A DNA stretch of 64,000 nt, taken from the NCBI GenBank assembly GCA_938028745.1, contig CALIZL010000080.1, positions 12,984 through 76,983 of the forward strand, given 5' to 3'. A model generated the notes under the pieces. That model ran no database searches. It was given only the letters and a program-made list of their open reading frames with translations, and had not been told where the DNA came from. Below, one piece after another: positions 51,194-60,445 of this stretch (positions are counted from its first letter, which is position 1; each line of letters opens with the position of its first letter). The translations under genes and the position numbers were made by a program. The stretch comes from an uncultured Prevotella sp. (lineage in GTDB: Bacteria; Bacteroidota; Bacteroidia; Bacteroidales; Bacteroidaceae).

Positions 51194-52462
51194 CTATTCA
51201 CTCCCCTCTCCCCTTGGAGAGGGGTTGGGGGTGAGGCCGGTATAGGTTGGGGGTGAGGCCGTATGGGCTGGGGGTGAGGCTTTTCTTTCCACCACTTCCA
51301 AACACATCCTTGCATTATGATAGGGGCATTTCCAAAAGCCGGCCTTATCGTCTAGAAGGTTTGGGCGTGCGTTTTCGTCACATCCCCAGAACCATTCGCC
51401 TTGTTCGCGGTCTACGATATGCTTGCGCGTGTATTGCCAACAGCGGCGCGCGATGTCGAGAGCTGCGGTGTCGCCGAAGCGTTGGTAAAGGTCTATGTGA
51501 CCAATAACGCACTCGCACATCACCCACCATTGGCGTTGGGTGTCCACTTTGCCCGTGTCTGTCCATCGTTCGTACACCATCGAGCCATCCGCTTGCAAAC
51601 CCTCGTCGGCCGCTTTGGCAATGGCTTTGATGGCATGCTCAACCCTTTGTAGCACGTTGGGGTCGTTCAACTCCAATGCAGCCTCGTGTAACAGCCACAC
51701 AGCCTCGATGTCGTGACCAAAGCTTTGTATGTTGCGACGGCCCTGCCAACGGTCGTCGAAGAAGAGATCGAGGTGGTTTGTCTGCGGATTAAGCAAGCGC
51801 GTGAGGAAGATGTCGATAAGGTTGGCGATGCGTTCGGCCAACTGGGGCGTGCGCCACACGCGGTAAAGATTGGTGTATGGTTCGAGAATGTGCAGGTGCG
51901 TGTTCATCGTTCGCGACCCGTTCTCGTCCTTATCGCTCAGTCGCATGTCGGCAATGGGCTGCCAGTTGCGCGTTAGTGCCTCAACATAACCATTGTTCAG
52001 GCTGTCGAAGGTGTAGCGTTCGATGTAGTAGCAAAGGTCTTTTGCTTGCTGTAAGGCCACTTCGTCGCCCGTGGCTCGTGCGTATTCGCTCAATCCGTAA
52101 ATGGCAAACCCAATGGCGTAGGTTTGCTTTTTGGTGTCGAGCGGACGCCCTTGGGCATCCAAACTCCAAAAAACGCCACCCTCTTGCGGGTCGATAAAGT
52201 GGGCCACGAAATAATTTTTGGCCCTGGTTGCAGCCTCCAAATATTCGGGGTTGCCCAAAACACGATAGGCCGCAGCAAAGGCCCACAGTATGCGCGCATT
52301 GAGCACCGCCCCCTTTTCGGCATCGGGTACGGGGTTGCCGTGCCCATCTATGCGTCCCAAAAAACCGCCACGGCGATGGTCTACCATCTTATTGAGCCAA
52401 AATGGCAAGATGTTTTGGGTGAGTTCAGCCTGCAATTCGTTCTTCAACTTCTCCATAATCAT
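51194..52462 (-). CDS. Cellobiose/mannobiose 2-epimerase (AGE family) with repeat-encoded tail
   Basis: 422 residues, or 420 from ATG 52456, which sits after AGGAAATG. An (alpha/alpha)6-barrel epimerase: LPFWLNKMVDHRRGGFLGRID, SFGHDIEAVWLLHEAA, QWWVMCECVIGHIDLYQRF and the FWKCPYHNARMCLEV end with a catalytic His. Family members of about 390 residues stop soon after this point. Here about 28 extra residues (ending GLTPNPSPRGEGSE) are encoded by the R4 palindromic repeat. It converts beta-1,4-mannobiose to mannosyl-glucose for the GH130 phosphorylase. Its start overlaps the transporter stop (ATGA). Confidence 0.93.
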   Translation of the reverse strand: MIMEKLKNELQAELTQNILPFWLNKMVDHRRGGFLGRIDGHGNPVPDAEKGAVLNARILWAFAAAYRVLGNPEYLEAATRAKNYFVAHFIDPQEGGVFWSLDAQGRPLDTKKQTYAIGFAIYGLSEYARATGDEVALQQAKDLCYYIERYTFDSLNNGYVEALTRNWQPIADMRLSDKDENGSRTMNTHLHILEPYTNLYRVWRTPQLAERIANLIDIFLTRLLNPQTNHLDLFFDDRWQGRRNIQSFGHDIEAVWLLHEAALELNDPNVLQRVEHAIKAIAKAADEGLQADGSMVYERWTDTGKVDTQRQWWVMCECVIGHIDLYQRFGDTAALDIARRCWQYTRKHIVDREQGEWFWGCDENARPNLLDDKAGFWKCPYHNARMCLEVVERKASPPAHTASPPTYTGLTPNPSPRGEGSE

Positions 52463-53859
52463 TTCCTTTTTTCTTGTAGTTCGGCGGTTATTTCCTTCAT
52501 CTTTGTTTCAGAAAGCGGATAGAAATAAATGAACGCCAACGAGAGGAAAGCCCCTGCGGCGGGCAATATCGAGAGGAACATCTTGATGCCTTGGATGGTT
52601 TCGGCCGACTGAACGGCATTGGCTTGGAAACCAAATTGGGCGAGCATCCAGCCTGTTACAGCCGTGCCGAAGGCCCAACCGAACTTCTGACTCATTGAAG
52701 ACGACGAGAAGATAAGGCCTGTTGCGCGGTTGCCTGTCTTCAATTCGCTGTAATCGGCACAGTCGGCGTACATGCTCCACAGCAAAGGGAAGATGCTGCC
52801 AGCACAAACACTGATAAGTGCTTGCAAGATAAAGATGAGCGCGAGCTGACCTTTGTCGAGCCAAAAGAAACCAACGCTAAGCACTGTTGCCACGGCCATA
52901 GCCGCCATAAAGGTGCGCCGCTTGCCAATGCGGTTGCTTATTGGGGCGGCAAGTATAACGCCTACGATATTGGCGGCTTGCCCAACGGCAAGATAAAGAC
53001 CGCTAAGCACGAAGGGCAGACCAAGGAAGGAGATGTTGCCCACGGCGGTTTCGTCTACGTAATATTTAAAATAGTACACCGTTGCGCCGTCGCGAATGGA
53101 GTTGAACACAAGCGATGCCACACCCGCACCCAGCAAAATCCACCACGGACGATTGTGCAGTAGGTCGGCCAAGTCGGTTTTAAGCGAGTTCTTTTCTTGT
53201 TTCACAGGTTGCACACGCTCTTTGGTTAGGGCGAAACAGCCAAGGAAAAGCACCACGCACACCACGGCAATAACTACCACGGCCATGAGCCAACCAAACT
53301 GCGGAGCGGTGAGCCAACCACGCATGGGGCCGTTAGCATCGCCGCCGCCGAAAGCGTTTACCAGCGGCATAAAGAGCAACAAGGCTACGAACGAGCCAAG
53401 ATAGGCGAAGGTCATGCGGTAAGTGGCCAGCGTGTTGCGGTGCGCTGGGTCGGGACTCATCACGCCCAACAACGAGGCGTAGGGCACATTGATGGCCGAA
53501 TAAACCATCATCATCAGTCCGTAAGTAATAAAGGCGTAGACGATTTTCCCCGTCTCGTGCATCGGTGGGGTGAGGAATGTTAGCACGCCGATAGCTCCGA
53601 AGGGCACGGCCAGATAGAGCAAGTACGGGCGAAAGCGCCCCCAGCGCGACGAGGTGCGGTCGGCTACGGCTCCGACGATGGGGTCGAAGAACGAGTCCCA
53701 TACGCGAGTGATGGCGAACATGGTGCCAACAATGGCGGCCGAAATGCCAAACACGTCTGTGTAAAATATCATGAGATAGGCTCCGAAGAGTTTCCAAAAC
53801 ATCGACGAAGACATGTCGCCCAGTCCGTAACCTATCTTTTCGCTAAGCCCAATCTTCAT
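52459..53859 (-). CDS. GPH-family sugar:cation symporter
   Basis: 466 residues with about 12 membrane helices. The signature KIGYGLGDMSSSMFWKLFGAYLMIFYTDVFGI, then RVWDSFFDPIVGAVADRTSSRWGRFRPYLL, is the diagnostic N-terminus of the glycoside-pentoside-hexuronide:cation symporter family (LacS/MelB-like). It overlaps both neighbours by four bases: the GH130 gene upstream and the epimerase downstream. This translationally coupled trio (phosphorylase, transporter, epimerase) resembles the B. fragilis mannobiose pathway. It most likely imports mannobiose or manno-oligosaccharides from the periplasm. Confidence 0.93.
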   Translation of the reverse strand: MKIGLSEKIGYGLGDMSSSMFWKLFGAYLMIFYTDVFGISAAIVGTMFAITRVWDSFFDPIVGAVADRTSSRWGRFRPYLLYLAVPFGAIGVLTFLTPPMHETGKIVYAFITYGLMMMVYSAINVPYASLLGVMSPDPAHRNTLATYRMTFAYLGSFVALLLFMPLVNAFGGGDANGPMRGWLTAPQFGWLMAVVVIAVVCVVLFLGCFALTKERVQPVKQEKNSLKTDLADLLHNRPWWILLGAGVASLVFNSIRDGATVYYFKYYVDETAVGNISFLGLPFVLSGLYLAVGQAANIVGVILAAPISNRIGKRRTFMAAMAVATVLSVGFFWLDKGQLALIFILQALISVCAGSIFPLLWSMYADCADYSELKTGNRATGLIFSSSSMSQKFGWAFGTAVTGWMLAQFGFQANAVQSAETIQGIKMFLSILPAAGAFLSLAFIYFYPLSETKMKEITAELQEKRK

Positions 53860-55019
53860 AATGCGCGGTTTTTGGCAATCAGTTTCTTAATGGTTTCAAC
53901 ACTGGCGGCGGTGGTTAGTCCGTCTTGAGGCGTGTGTAGGCAATAGTCTACCAGCCGCTCAATGGTCGACGTGGCCACGTGCATGCGTGTGTCCGACGAG
54001 GCGTAATAGATAAACACGCGCCCATCTTCGTCGGCAATCCACCCGTTAGAGAACGTCACATTCATCACGTCGCCCACATATTCGCCGCCTTGTGGCACCA
54101 AAAGGTAGCCGCCAGGCTGAGCAATCATCCGCGTGGGGTCGTCAAGTGCGGTCATATACATATAAAGAACGTAGCGCAATCCGCTGGCGCAACCCCTCAC
54201 GCCATGTGCCAAATGCAACCAGCCTTGTGCCGTTTTGATGGGGTGCGGGCCTTCGCCGTTCTTCATTTCCATGATGGTATGGTAGTGGCGAGGGTTGATA
54301 ATGGTTTCTTCGTGCACCTCGGCGTGGGTTATATCGTCTACCAATGCCCAGCCAATGCCACCTCCCGAACCTGTGTCGATAAAGCCATCTTGCGGACGGG
54401 TGTAGAAAGCGTACTTGCCATCTACGAACTCGGGGTGCAAAACAACATTGCGTTGCTGACTCCGCGCTTTAAGGTCGGGCAGCCGTTCCCACGTTTTCAG
54501 GTCGCGTGTGCGTGCTATTCCGGCCGTGGCCGTGGCTGCCGAGAGGTCGGCAGGCTTGCTGTCGTCGTGGCGTTCGGCACAAAAAATGCCGTAGATGTAG
54601 CCATCCTCGTGCTGGGTAAGTCGCATGTCGTAGATGTTTGTTGCGGGATTATCGGTTTCGGGCATGGTTATCGGCTCGTCCCAAAAGCGGAAATTATCTA
54701 CGCCATTAGGGCTTTCGGCCACGGCGAAAAAGCTTTTGCGGTCGGCTCCTTCAACACGAACCACCAACAGATACTTGTCGCCCCATTTCATTGCGCCTGC
54801 ATTGAGCGTGGCATTCATCATGATGCGTTGCATCAAGTGGGGGGTGGTGCGTTCGTCCATGTCGTAACGCCACTCCAAAGGCGTGTGTTCGGCAGTGAGT
54901 ATAGGGTTCGCATAGCGTTCGTAAATGCCGTTGCCATGTTCTAACATTTGGTTAGGGGTGGTGAGCAATGCCTCGTGGCGTTGGCGAAGTGCATTGAGTT
55001 TTGAATTGAATGTTGACAT
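53856..55019 (-). CDS. 4-O-beta-D-mannosyl-D-glucose phosphorylase (GH130)
   Basis: 387 residues, no signal peptide, so cytoplasmic. A five-bladed propeller of the GH130_1 type: NPILTAEHTPLEWRYDMDE, NATLNAGAMKWGDKYLLVVRVEG, NIYDMRLTQHEDGYIYGIFC (with the conserved Asp proposed as the catalytic acid), VLHPEFVDGKYAFYTRPQDGFIDTGSGGGIGWAL and GVRGCASGLRYVLYMYMTALDDP. It cleaves mannosyl-glucose with phosphate to mannose-1-phosphate and glucose, after the epimerase has converted mannobiose. It overlaps the transporter gene by four bases. Confidence 0.93.
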   Translation of the reverse strand: MSTFNSKLNALRQRHEALLTTPNQMLEHGNGIYERYANPILTAEHTPLEWRYDMDERTTPHLMQRIMMNATLNAGAMKWGDKYLLVVRVEGADRKSFFAVAESPNGVDNFRFWDEPITMPETDNPATNIYDMRLTQHEDGYIYGIFCAERHDDSKPADLSAATATAGIARTRDLKTWERLPDLKARSQQRNVVLHPEFVDGKYAFYTRPQDGFIDTGSGGGIGWALVDDITHAEVHEETIINPRHYHTIMEMKNGEGPHPIKTAQGWLHLAHGVRGCASGLRYVLYMYMTALDDPTRMIAQPGGYLLVPQGGEYVGDVMNVTFSNGWIADEDGRVFIYYASSDTRMHVATSTIERLVDYCLHTPQDGLTTAASVETIKKLIAKNRAL

Positions 55020-55127
55020 ATCTTCTTATATTAGCTGTTTGAAAAGGTTCAATACCTCACTTATTTCTTTTATTCTGTAACTAACAACTCTTTAAGCAAC
55101 GCACGCAGGGCAACGATGTAAATGCTC

Positions 55128-55275
55128 TGTACTGTCGCTACAAGACGCTTGTACTGTCACTACAAGATGCTTGTACTATCACTACAAGGTGCTTGTACTG
55201 CCGCTACAAGGTGCTTTGTACTATCGCTACAAGAAACTTGTACTGCGACTACAAGGTACTTGTAGCATCACTAAA
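55128..55275. repeat. 22-bp tandem array of CTTGTA-N7-TACAAG palindromes
   Basis: About 6.5 units of 22 bases, each containing the inverted repeat CTTGTA/TACAAG around a 7-base centre such as CTGTCAC. It occupies most of the 313-base gap between the GH26 and GH130 genes. Confidence 0.85.
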
Positions 55276-55332
55276 CACGGCATTGCACTGATACGTTGCT
55301 AGCAGTTTGTTGGCAAGCGAGTTTCAAAATAA

Positions 55333-56463
55333 CTATCCTTTCTTACTTTTACCTTTCTTTGATACCATCCAACAGCCTTTTGTTGGTGCGCATTGCAACT
55401 GGCTACGAAAAAGGAACGCGCCCCCCTTGTGTATCTTCCTGAAATCGTTGGCGCAGGTTTTCTCGGGTGCTGGACCGAAGTTTTCTTCGGCTTTATCCCA
55501 TGCGTTGCGCCAAAGCAGCACGTAACTGGGGGCAAATCCCTTGATGGCAGGCACCAAGGTAGAGCTATACCATTGGGCATCGGGCGTGTTTCGGTAGCCT
55601 GCCTCGGTTAAAGCATACAGCTTGTTGTGGCTTTTGGCGTACTCGGACATGATGCGCATCTCGTTTTGGCATTGCTCAATGAAGACCGCACTGCCGTTAT
55701 ACTGATATAAATCCACGCCAAGCACATCCACATAGCTATCTCCGGGGTAAAAGAGAAAGTAATGTTCGGGCGTGTCGCTGGCCTGTGCGTTGGGCGAATA
55801 GCTCCAAACAAGGTTGCGCAAGCCTGCTTGCATCATGGCATCGAACGTAAGACGGAACAGTGCCTTGTACTGTTCGGGCGTGCATTGCTTGCTTCCCCAC
55901 CAAAACCAAGCACCGCTCATCTCGTGCCACGGACGGAAAATAACGGGTACGGCATGGCCTTTATCGTCTTTAAGCGAACCCAAGAATTGGGCCAAACGCG
56001 TGTGCCAAAGTTGCATTTTGGCCTCTTCTTTACCGCCAGGGAGCACGGCCGTAACGGCATCGCCCTCGGTATTCCAAGCATCTTTACCCGTAACGGGATT
56101 GTAAGTGTGCCAACTGATGGTTACGATGCCGCCCTTTTGATGGTGGGCAATAATCTGTTGGCGCATCTTATCAAAGGGAACGCCATCCAGATTTTTGTCG
56201 TTTCCCAGTTCCAGTCCGCCCAATTCGCAACCAAGAACGGCGGGATAATCGCCGCAAACATCATTAACATCGCTGCGCCCAAACTCCCATTTCCACGTCG
56301 TTCCGTAGAAAAGGGCATCTTGATGACCGAACATTACGCCACGTTTTTGCAGCGTTTTCAGGCGTTCGATGAGTTGTTGTGCAGGCGTTTTCTGCACCTT
56401 TTGCTTTGCGTTTGCGCCCAAGGCGAGCATTGCTATTGCCATTGCTAGGATTATTTGTTTCAT
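55333..56463 (-). CDS. GH26 beta-mannanase/mannobiohydrolase
   Basis: 376 residues from ATG 56463, two bases after the upstream GH3 stop; the longer frame from 56532 runs back into the GH3 gene. The signal peptide (MKQIILAMAIAMLALGANAK) has no lipobox. Catalytic residues: acid/base Glu181 in RPWHEMSGAWFWWG and nucleophile Glu287 in LYALTEAGYR; RGVMFGHQDA (41-50) is also typical. In B. fragilis the equivalent enzyme releases mannobiose, which would feed the transporter-epimerase-phosphorylase genes downstream. The Lys/Gly-rich C-terminus (SKKGKSKKG) is unusual and purine-rich. Confidence 0.94.
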   Translation of the reverse strand: MKQIILAMAIAMLALGANAKQKVQKTPAQQLIERLKTLQKRGVMFGHQDALFYGTTWKWEFGRSDVNDVCGDYPAVLGCELGGLELGNDKNLDGVPFDKMRQQIIAHHQKGGIVTISWHTYNPVTGKDAWNTEGDAVTAVLPGGKEEAKMQLWHTRLAQFLGSLKDDKGHAVPVIFRPWHEMSGAWFWWGSKQCTPEQYKALFRLTFDAMMQAGLRNLVWSYSPNAQASDTPEHYFLFYPGDSYVDVLGVDLYQYNGSAVFIEQCQNEMRIMSEYAKSHNKLYALTEAGYRNTPDAQWYSSTLVPAIKGFAPSYVLLWRNAWDKAEENFGPAPEKTCANDFRKIHKGGAFLFRSQLQCAPTKGCWMVSKKGKSKKG

Positions 56464-56464
56464 A

Positions 56465-58777
56465 TCATTGAACATTGAAAGTTGCTTTTTGCAGGTCTTC
56501 GTCGCGGCTACTTCCGCCCACCAGCACTTCAAACGTGCCTGGTTCTACAATGGGTTTGAGGTTGATGTCGTAGAAAGCCAACTTATCGGGCGTGATGGTG
56601 AACTCGATGGTTCTCTTTTCTCCCGCTTTCAACGCCACCCGACGGAAGTCTTTCAGCTCTTTCACGGGTCGGGCCACAGAGGCCACAACGTCGTTGATAT
56701 ACAGCTGACAAATCTCAACGCCATCGCGTTTGCCCGTGTTTTCAATCGTTACGCTAGCCGTTACGGGCGTCTTGCTGTCGTTGGGAATGCTAGACCGACT
56801 AAGCTGTAAGTTGGTGTAACGGAATGTGGTATAACTTAAACCATGCCCGAAGGGATATAGCGGCGTGTTGTCGGTACACACGGCAGGATGGAAGAATGCC
56901 GAGCGTTTATGGTTGTACCACGTGGAAATTTGCCCCACATGTCGCGGCATGGTCATGGCCAATTTGGCCGATGGGTTCACCTTGCCGTATAGTATTTCGG
57001 CAATGGCTTGTCCGCCATACTGCCCTGGTTCCCACGCATTGACGATGGCAGGCACGTGTTCGGCCGCATAACGAACGCTGAGCGGACGGCCACTGATGAT
57101 GATAACGACCGTGGGTTTGCCCGTTTCGTTCAGTCGGCGTATCAGCTGTTCTTGCAGTCCAACGAGGTCTAAGTTATCGCGATCGGTATCTTCGCCCGAC
57201 GTGCGTTCGTTCCAACGGAACCGCATCATATACTCTCCACAACACACAATGTTAAGATCGCACTCCTTGGCAGCCTCAACAGCGGCATCCATTTGGGCTT
57301 GCGACATGTTGCGCGGGTCCCATCCTTGGTCTACGAAACGAAAGTCGGTGGTGGGCGAAACACTTCTTAATCCACGCAAAACAGTCCACACTTGCTCTTC
57401 GGGTTGCGGCTCGCTCCAATCGCCCATAATGTTTTGGTCGTTGGCATTGATGCCCGTCACCAACACCTTTTTATGCTTTTGCGCATCAAGGGGCAATAGG
57501 TTGTTGGCGTTTTTCAGCAAAACGATGCTGTTGCGCGCTGCTTCAAGGGCCGTGCGCTTGTGTTCGGGGTCGTTGATAACGCGGTCGCGCGTCTTCACAT
57601 CGCTGTAAGGATGCTCGAAAAGTCCCATTCTGAACTTCACGGTCAGTATTCGACGCACGCTTTCGTCTATCCTGCTTTCGGGTATTCTGCCCTCGCGCAC
57701 CAGCTCAACCACGGCCGTTTGCCATTCAGGCCCGTGCATGTGCATGTCCATTCCTGCCATGATGCTTTGGTAAAAGGCCTCTTTGTTGTTGGCGGCAGTG
57801 CGATGTTGGTCAACGCAATGCTCAATATCCATCCAGTCGCTCACAACAAATCCCTTGAATCCCCATTCTTTTCGCAACACGTCGTTCATCAACCAGCTGT
57901 TGGTGTGACAGGGAATGCCGTTCAATTCGTTGTGCGACATCATCACGTTCCAATCTCCGCCTTGCTGAATGGCGGCCTTGAAGGGTGGGAAAAACACTTC
58001 GCGCAGGGTGCGTTCGGATACGTCGCAGGGTGCGCCGTTTGTTCCATTGATGGCATAAGAGCCGCCCACAAAGTGCTTTACGCAGCCCAACACGTCTTGC
58101 GCATTATCCAAATTGCGCTGATAACCCTTGTTGGTGGCCACGCCCATGAGCGTAACCAGATAGGGATCTTCGCCAAAGGTCTCGCCACAACGGCCCCAAC
58201 GCCCATCGCGAGCCACCTCAACGTTGGGGTTAAAGTTCCAGTGCATGTTCATGGCACGCATCTCTTCGGCCGTTTGTCGGGCTATTTTGTAGGCCAAATC
58301 CACATCAAACGATGAGGCCAAGCCTATGTTTGTGGGGTAAACGGTGTTGCCCTTGCACTTGGCGTTGCCGTGAATGGCATCGATACCAATGAGTAAAGGT
58401 ATCTGCAAACGGCTCTGCATGTTGAGCTTTTGCAAGTAGTTGGCCTCTTCGAGCGTGAGCACATGGAGGAACGACGACACCAGTCCGCGGCGTGTCCACG
58501 CTTCCATGTCGTGCACCGTAACGCCCGGATAGAAGGCGTTGGCGGTGTTGGTGGCCAGCTCTTCGGCGGTCATGGCGGCCGAATTTTGTTTAAAATGCTC
58601 AATGCCCACAAGCTGGTTCATCTGCCCAACCTTCTCTTCGAGGGTCATACGAGCCAAAAGATCGTCTACGCGTTGCGCCACACTGGCCTTAGGATTTTTA
58701 TAAAGTGGCTGTTCTTTTTTTGCCGACATCGTTTGAAGTGTTAGTGCCGCGAGGGCTAAGGATAATATTCGTTTCAT
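56465..58777 (-). CDS. GH3 beta-glycosidase (beta-glucosidase/mannosidase-like)
   Basis: 770 residues with signal peptide MKRILSLALAALTLQTMSAK and full GH3 architecture. The barrel has LLIGIDAIHGN, DGRWGRCGETFGEDP, CVKHFVGG and nucleophile Asp314 in GFVVSDWMDIEH. An alpha/beta sandwich (about 395-620) and a C-terminal fibronectin-III-like domain (about 670-770) follow. It would remove terminal beta-glucosyl or mannosyl units from glucomannan oligosaccharides in the periplasm. Its stop is one base from the GH26 start, and 6 bases separate it from the GH5 gene upstream, so the three form a tight operon core. Confidence 0.94.
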   Translation of the reverse strand: MKRILSLALAALTLQTMSAKKEQPLYKNPKASVAQRVDDLLARMTLEEKVGQMNQLVGIEHFKQNSAAMTAEELATNTANAFYPGVTVHDMEAWTRRGLVSSFLHVLTLEEANYLQKLNMQSRLQIPLLIGIDAIHGNAKCKGNTVYPTNIGLASSFDVDLAYKIARQTAEEMRAMNMHWNFNPNVEVARDGRWGRCGETFGEDPYLVTLMGVATNKGYQRNLDNAQDVLGCVKHFVGGSYAINGTNGAPCDVSERTLREVFFPPFKAAIQQGGDWNVMMSHNELNGIPCHTNSWLMNDVLRKEWGFKGFVVSDWMDIEHCVDQHRTAANNKEAFYQSIMAGMDMHMHGPEWQTAVVELVREGRIPESRIDESVRRILTVKFRMGLFEHPYSDVKTRDRVINDPEHKRTALEAARNSIVLLKNANNLLPLDAQKHKKVLVTGINANDQNIMGDWSEPQPEEQVWTVLRGLRSVSPTTDFRFVDQGWDPRNMSQAQMDAAVEAAKECDLNIVCCGEYMMRFRWNERTSGEDTDRDNLDLVGLQEQLIRRLNETGKPTVVIIISGRPLSVRYAAEHVPAIVNAWEPGQYGGQAIAEILYGKVNPSAKLAMTMPRHVGQISTWYNHKRSAFFHPAVCTDNTPLYPFGHGLSYTTFRYTNLQLSRSSIPNDSKTPVTASVTIENTGKRDGVEICQLYINDVVASVARPVKELKDFRRVALKAGEKRTIEFTITPDKLAFYDINLKPIVEPGTFEVLVGGSSRDEDLQKATFNVQ

Positions 58778-58783
58778 TGCTTA

Positions 58784-60064
58784 TCAATGTTTGGGCAGCT
58801 TGGCGATGCCTGCCTTAATTACGTTTATGGTTGATGTGTCTGACGAGAACACCGAGTTAAGCCCCTGTGCCTCTTGTGCTGGGTCGCCCGTATAGTCGTC
58901 GCCAGGTTCCCATTGCTCGTGTTTGGGTTGCGCTTGTCCGCCCCAACCCCAGAAGTTGCAGCCTGCAAAGTAGCCGCCTTTGGCTGCATCGGCTGCCAAA
59001 AGCGAGAAAACATAGGCGTAATAGGCATCGCGGGCAGTGGTGGGCGACTGCTTTGAGAAGGCGAAACCATCGCGCGGATAGCCAAATTCTTCCATCACTA
59101 GGGGTTTGTTTATCTTGGCACAGATGGCCAAATGGCGGTCTATATACTCCTTGGTGTTGTCTTTGGCGCGTTGCAGGTTTTGCGATAGCGAGTCTTTTTT
59201 GGCCCAACTCCAATTGTAAGGCCAAATATGTATGTTGCAATAGTCAACGTTTGGGTCGGCGCAGATGCGTTGCCACGAGTCGTAATCGGCCTCGCAACCG
59301 AACGCACCTTCCGAACCAACGCTCACCAAATGTCGCTTGTCGATGCTCTTCATCATGGCCGCAGCCTTGGCCAGCCATGCCTCGAACTGCGGCAACACGG
59401 CCTTGTCGAAGGCGCGCGGCTCGTTACCAATCTGCCACGACATGATGGCGGGGTCGTCTGCATAGCGTTTCTTGGTGTAGCGGTTGGTGCGTTTAAGAAT
59501 GAAACAGAGGTGATTGAAGAAGAGCTGTTGCGCCTGTTTGTTGGTGGAGAACTGCGAAGCGTACTTGATGTAGGCCGAATAACCCACCTCGTTAGGCTGC
59601 AATGCCTTGCCCGCTCCTGCGTGTTCGAGGTAGAAACCATAACCTCCACTCCACTCCCAAGAGTTATTTAGATAGAGCACGGCCACCATTCCGCGACGTT
59701 GAAGTTGCAGCATCAGATAGTCTAGTCCATCTAATATGGCATCGTTATACACGCTGGGTGATGGTTGTAGCACGGGCGACACCTTCCATTTAATGCCTTC
59801 TTCGCCATCGCTACCCACGAGAATGCGCAGGTTGGTTATGCCCAAACGTTTCAATTCGTCCAGTTCGCGGTTCAGTCTTTTTCGGTCTCCGCCCTTTCCT
59901 TTCGAGCCAAGAATGGCGCCATACCAATAGTTTGCCCCGATAAAAGTATAGGGTTTGCCGTCGCGATAAAGTTTTCCGTCCTTTACCGTAACAAACGATT
60001 GTGCCTTAACGGCTGTGGCACAAACCAGAAGTAGTGCCAGCGTGTAGTATCGTATTATATTCAT
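58784..60064 (-). CDS. GH5_7-like endo-beta-1,4-mannanase
   Basis: 426 residues with signal peptide MNIIRYYTLALLLVCATAVK and no lipobox. GH5 subfamily 7 features: FIGANYWYGAILG, LKRLGITNLRILVG, VLYLNNSWEWSGGYGFYL, acid/base Glu215 in WQIGNEPR, HIWPYNWSW and nucleophile Glu326 in PLVMEEFGYPRDG, with CNFWGWGG near the end. It hydrolyses internal beta-1,4-mannosidic bonds of (galacto)(gluco)mannan. Together with GH26 it gives two different mannanase folds in one cluster. A 373-base repeat-filled gap separates it from the esterase upstream. Confidence 0.93.
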   Translation of the reverse strand: MNIIRYYTLALLLVCATAVKAQSFVTVKDGKLYRDGKPYTFIGANYWYGAILGSKGKGGDRKRLNRELDELKRLGITNLRILVGSDGEEGIKWKVSPVLQPSPSVYNDAILDGLDYLMLQLQRRGMVAVLYLNNSWEWSGGYGFYLEHAGAGKALQPNEVGYSAYIKYASQFSTNKQAQQLFFNHLCFILKRTNRYTKKRYADDPAIMSWQIGNEPRAFDKAVLPQFEAWLAKAAAMMKSIDKRHLVSVGSEGAFGCEADYDSWQRICADPNVDYCNIHIWPYNWSWAKKDSLSQNLQRAKDNTKEYIDRHLAICAKINKPLVMEEFGYPRDGFAFSKQSPTTARDAYYAYVFSLLAADAAKGGYFAGCNFWGWGGQAQPKHEQWEPGDDYTGDPAQEAQGLNSVFSSDTSTINVIKAGIAKLPKH

Positions 60065-60109
60065 TGCGTTATATTATTTAATTAACGAGTTGGTAGTCGC
60101 AGCCATTTT

Positions 60110-60445
60110 TCACCCTCTTACTTTTAGAAGTTAAGGAGTTAAGCCGAATGTATAGGTGGCGTCAAGCTAATAGGGTAAGTTAGGCCAGTCAGACTACTCA
60201 GACTAGTCAGACCAGTCAGACTTGTCCGAAAGCTAGATTGAACTAGAAATCTAGAAACCGCTAGACACCTTTAAAGGCGCAGCCATCTTTTCACCTTTTA
60301 CCATTAGGAGTTAAAGGAGTTATGGAGTTAAGCCAATAGCATTGGTGGCGTTAGCCATTTTTTCACCTTTTCACTCTTTCACTCTTTCACTCTTTCACCT
60401 TTAAGGGCGTCAGCCATTTTTTCACCTTTTCACCCTTTCACCTTT
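60110..60445. repeat. R2 repeat, copy 3
   Basis: Contains CAGACTAGTCAGACCAGTCA, TTGTCCGAAAGCTAGATTGA, ACTAGAAATCTAGAAACCGC, GGAGTTAAGGAGTT-type units and a CTTTCACTCTTTCAC run. The middle is the reverse complement of the 5.13-kb copy. Its 3' edge (60438-60445) supplies the last codons and stop of the CE7 gene. Confidence 0.75.
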
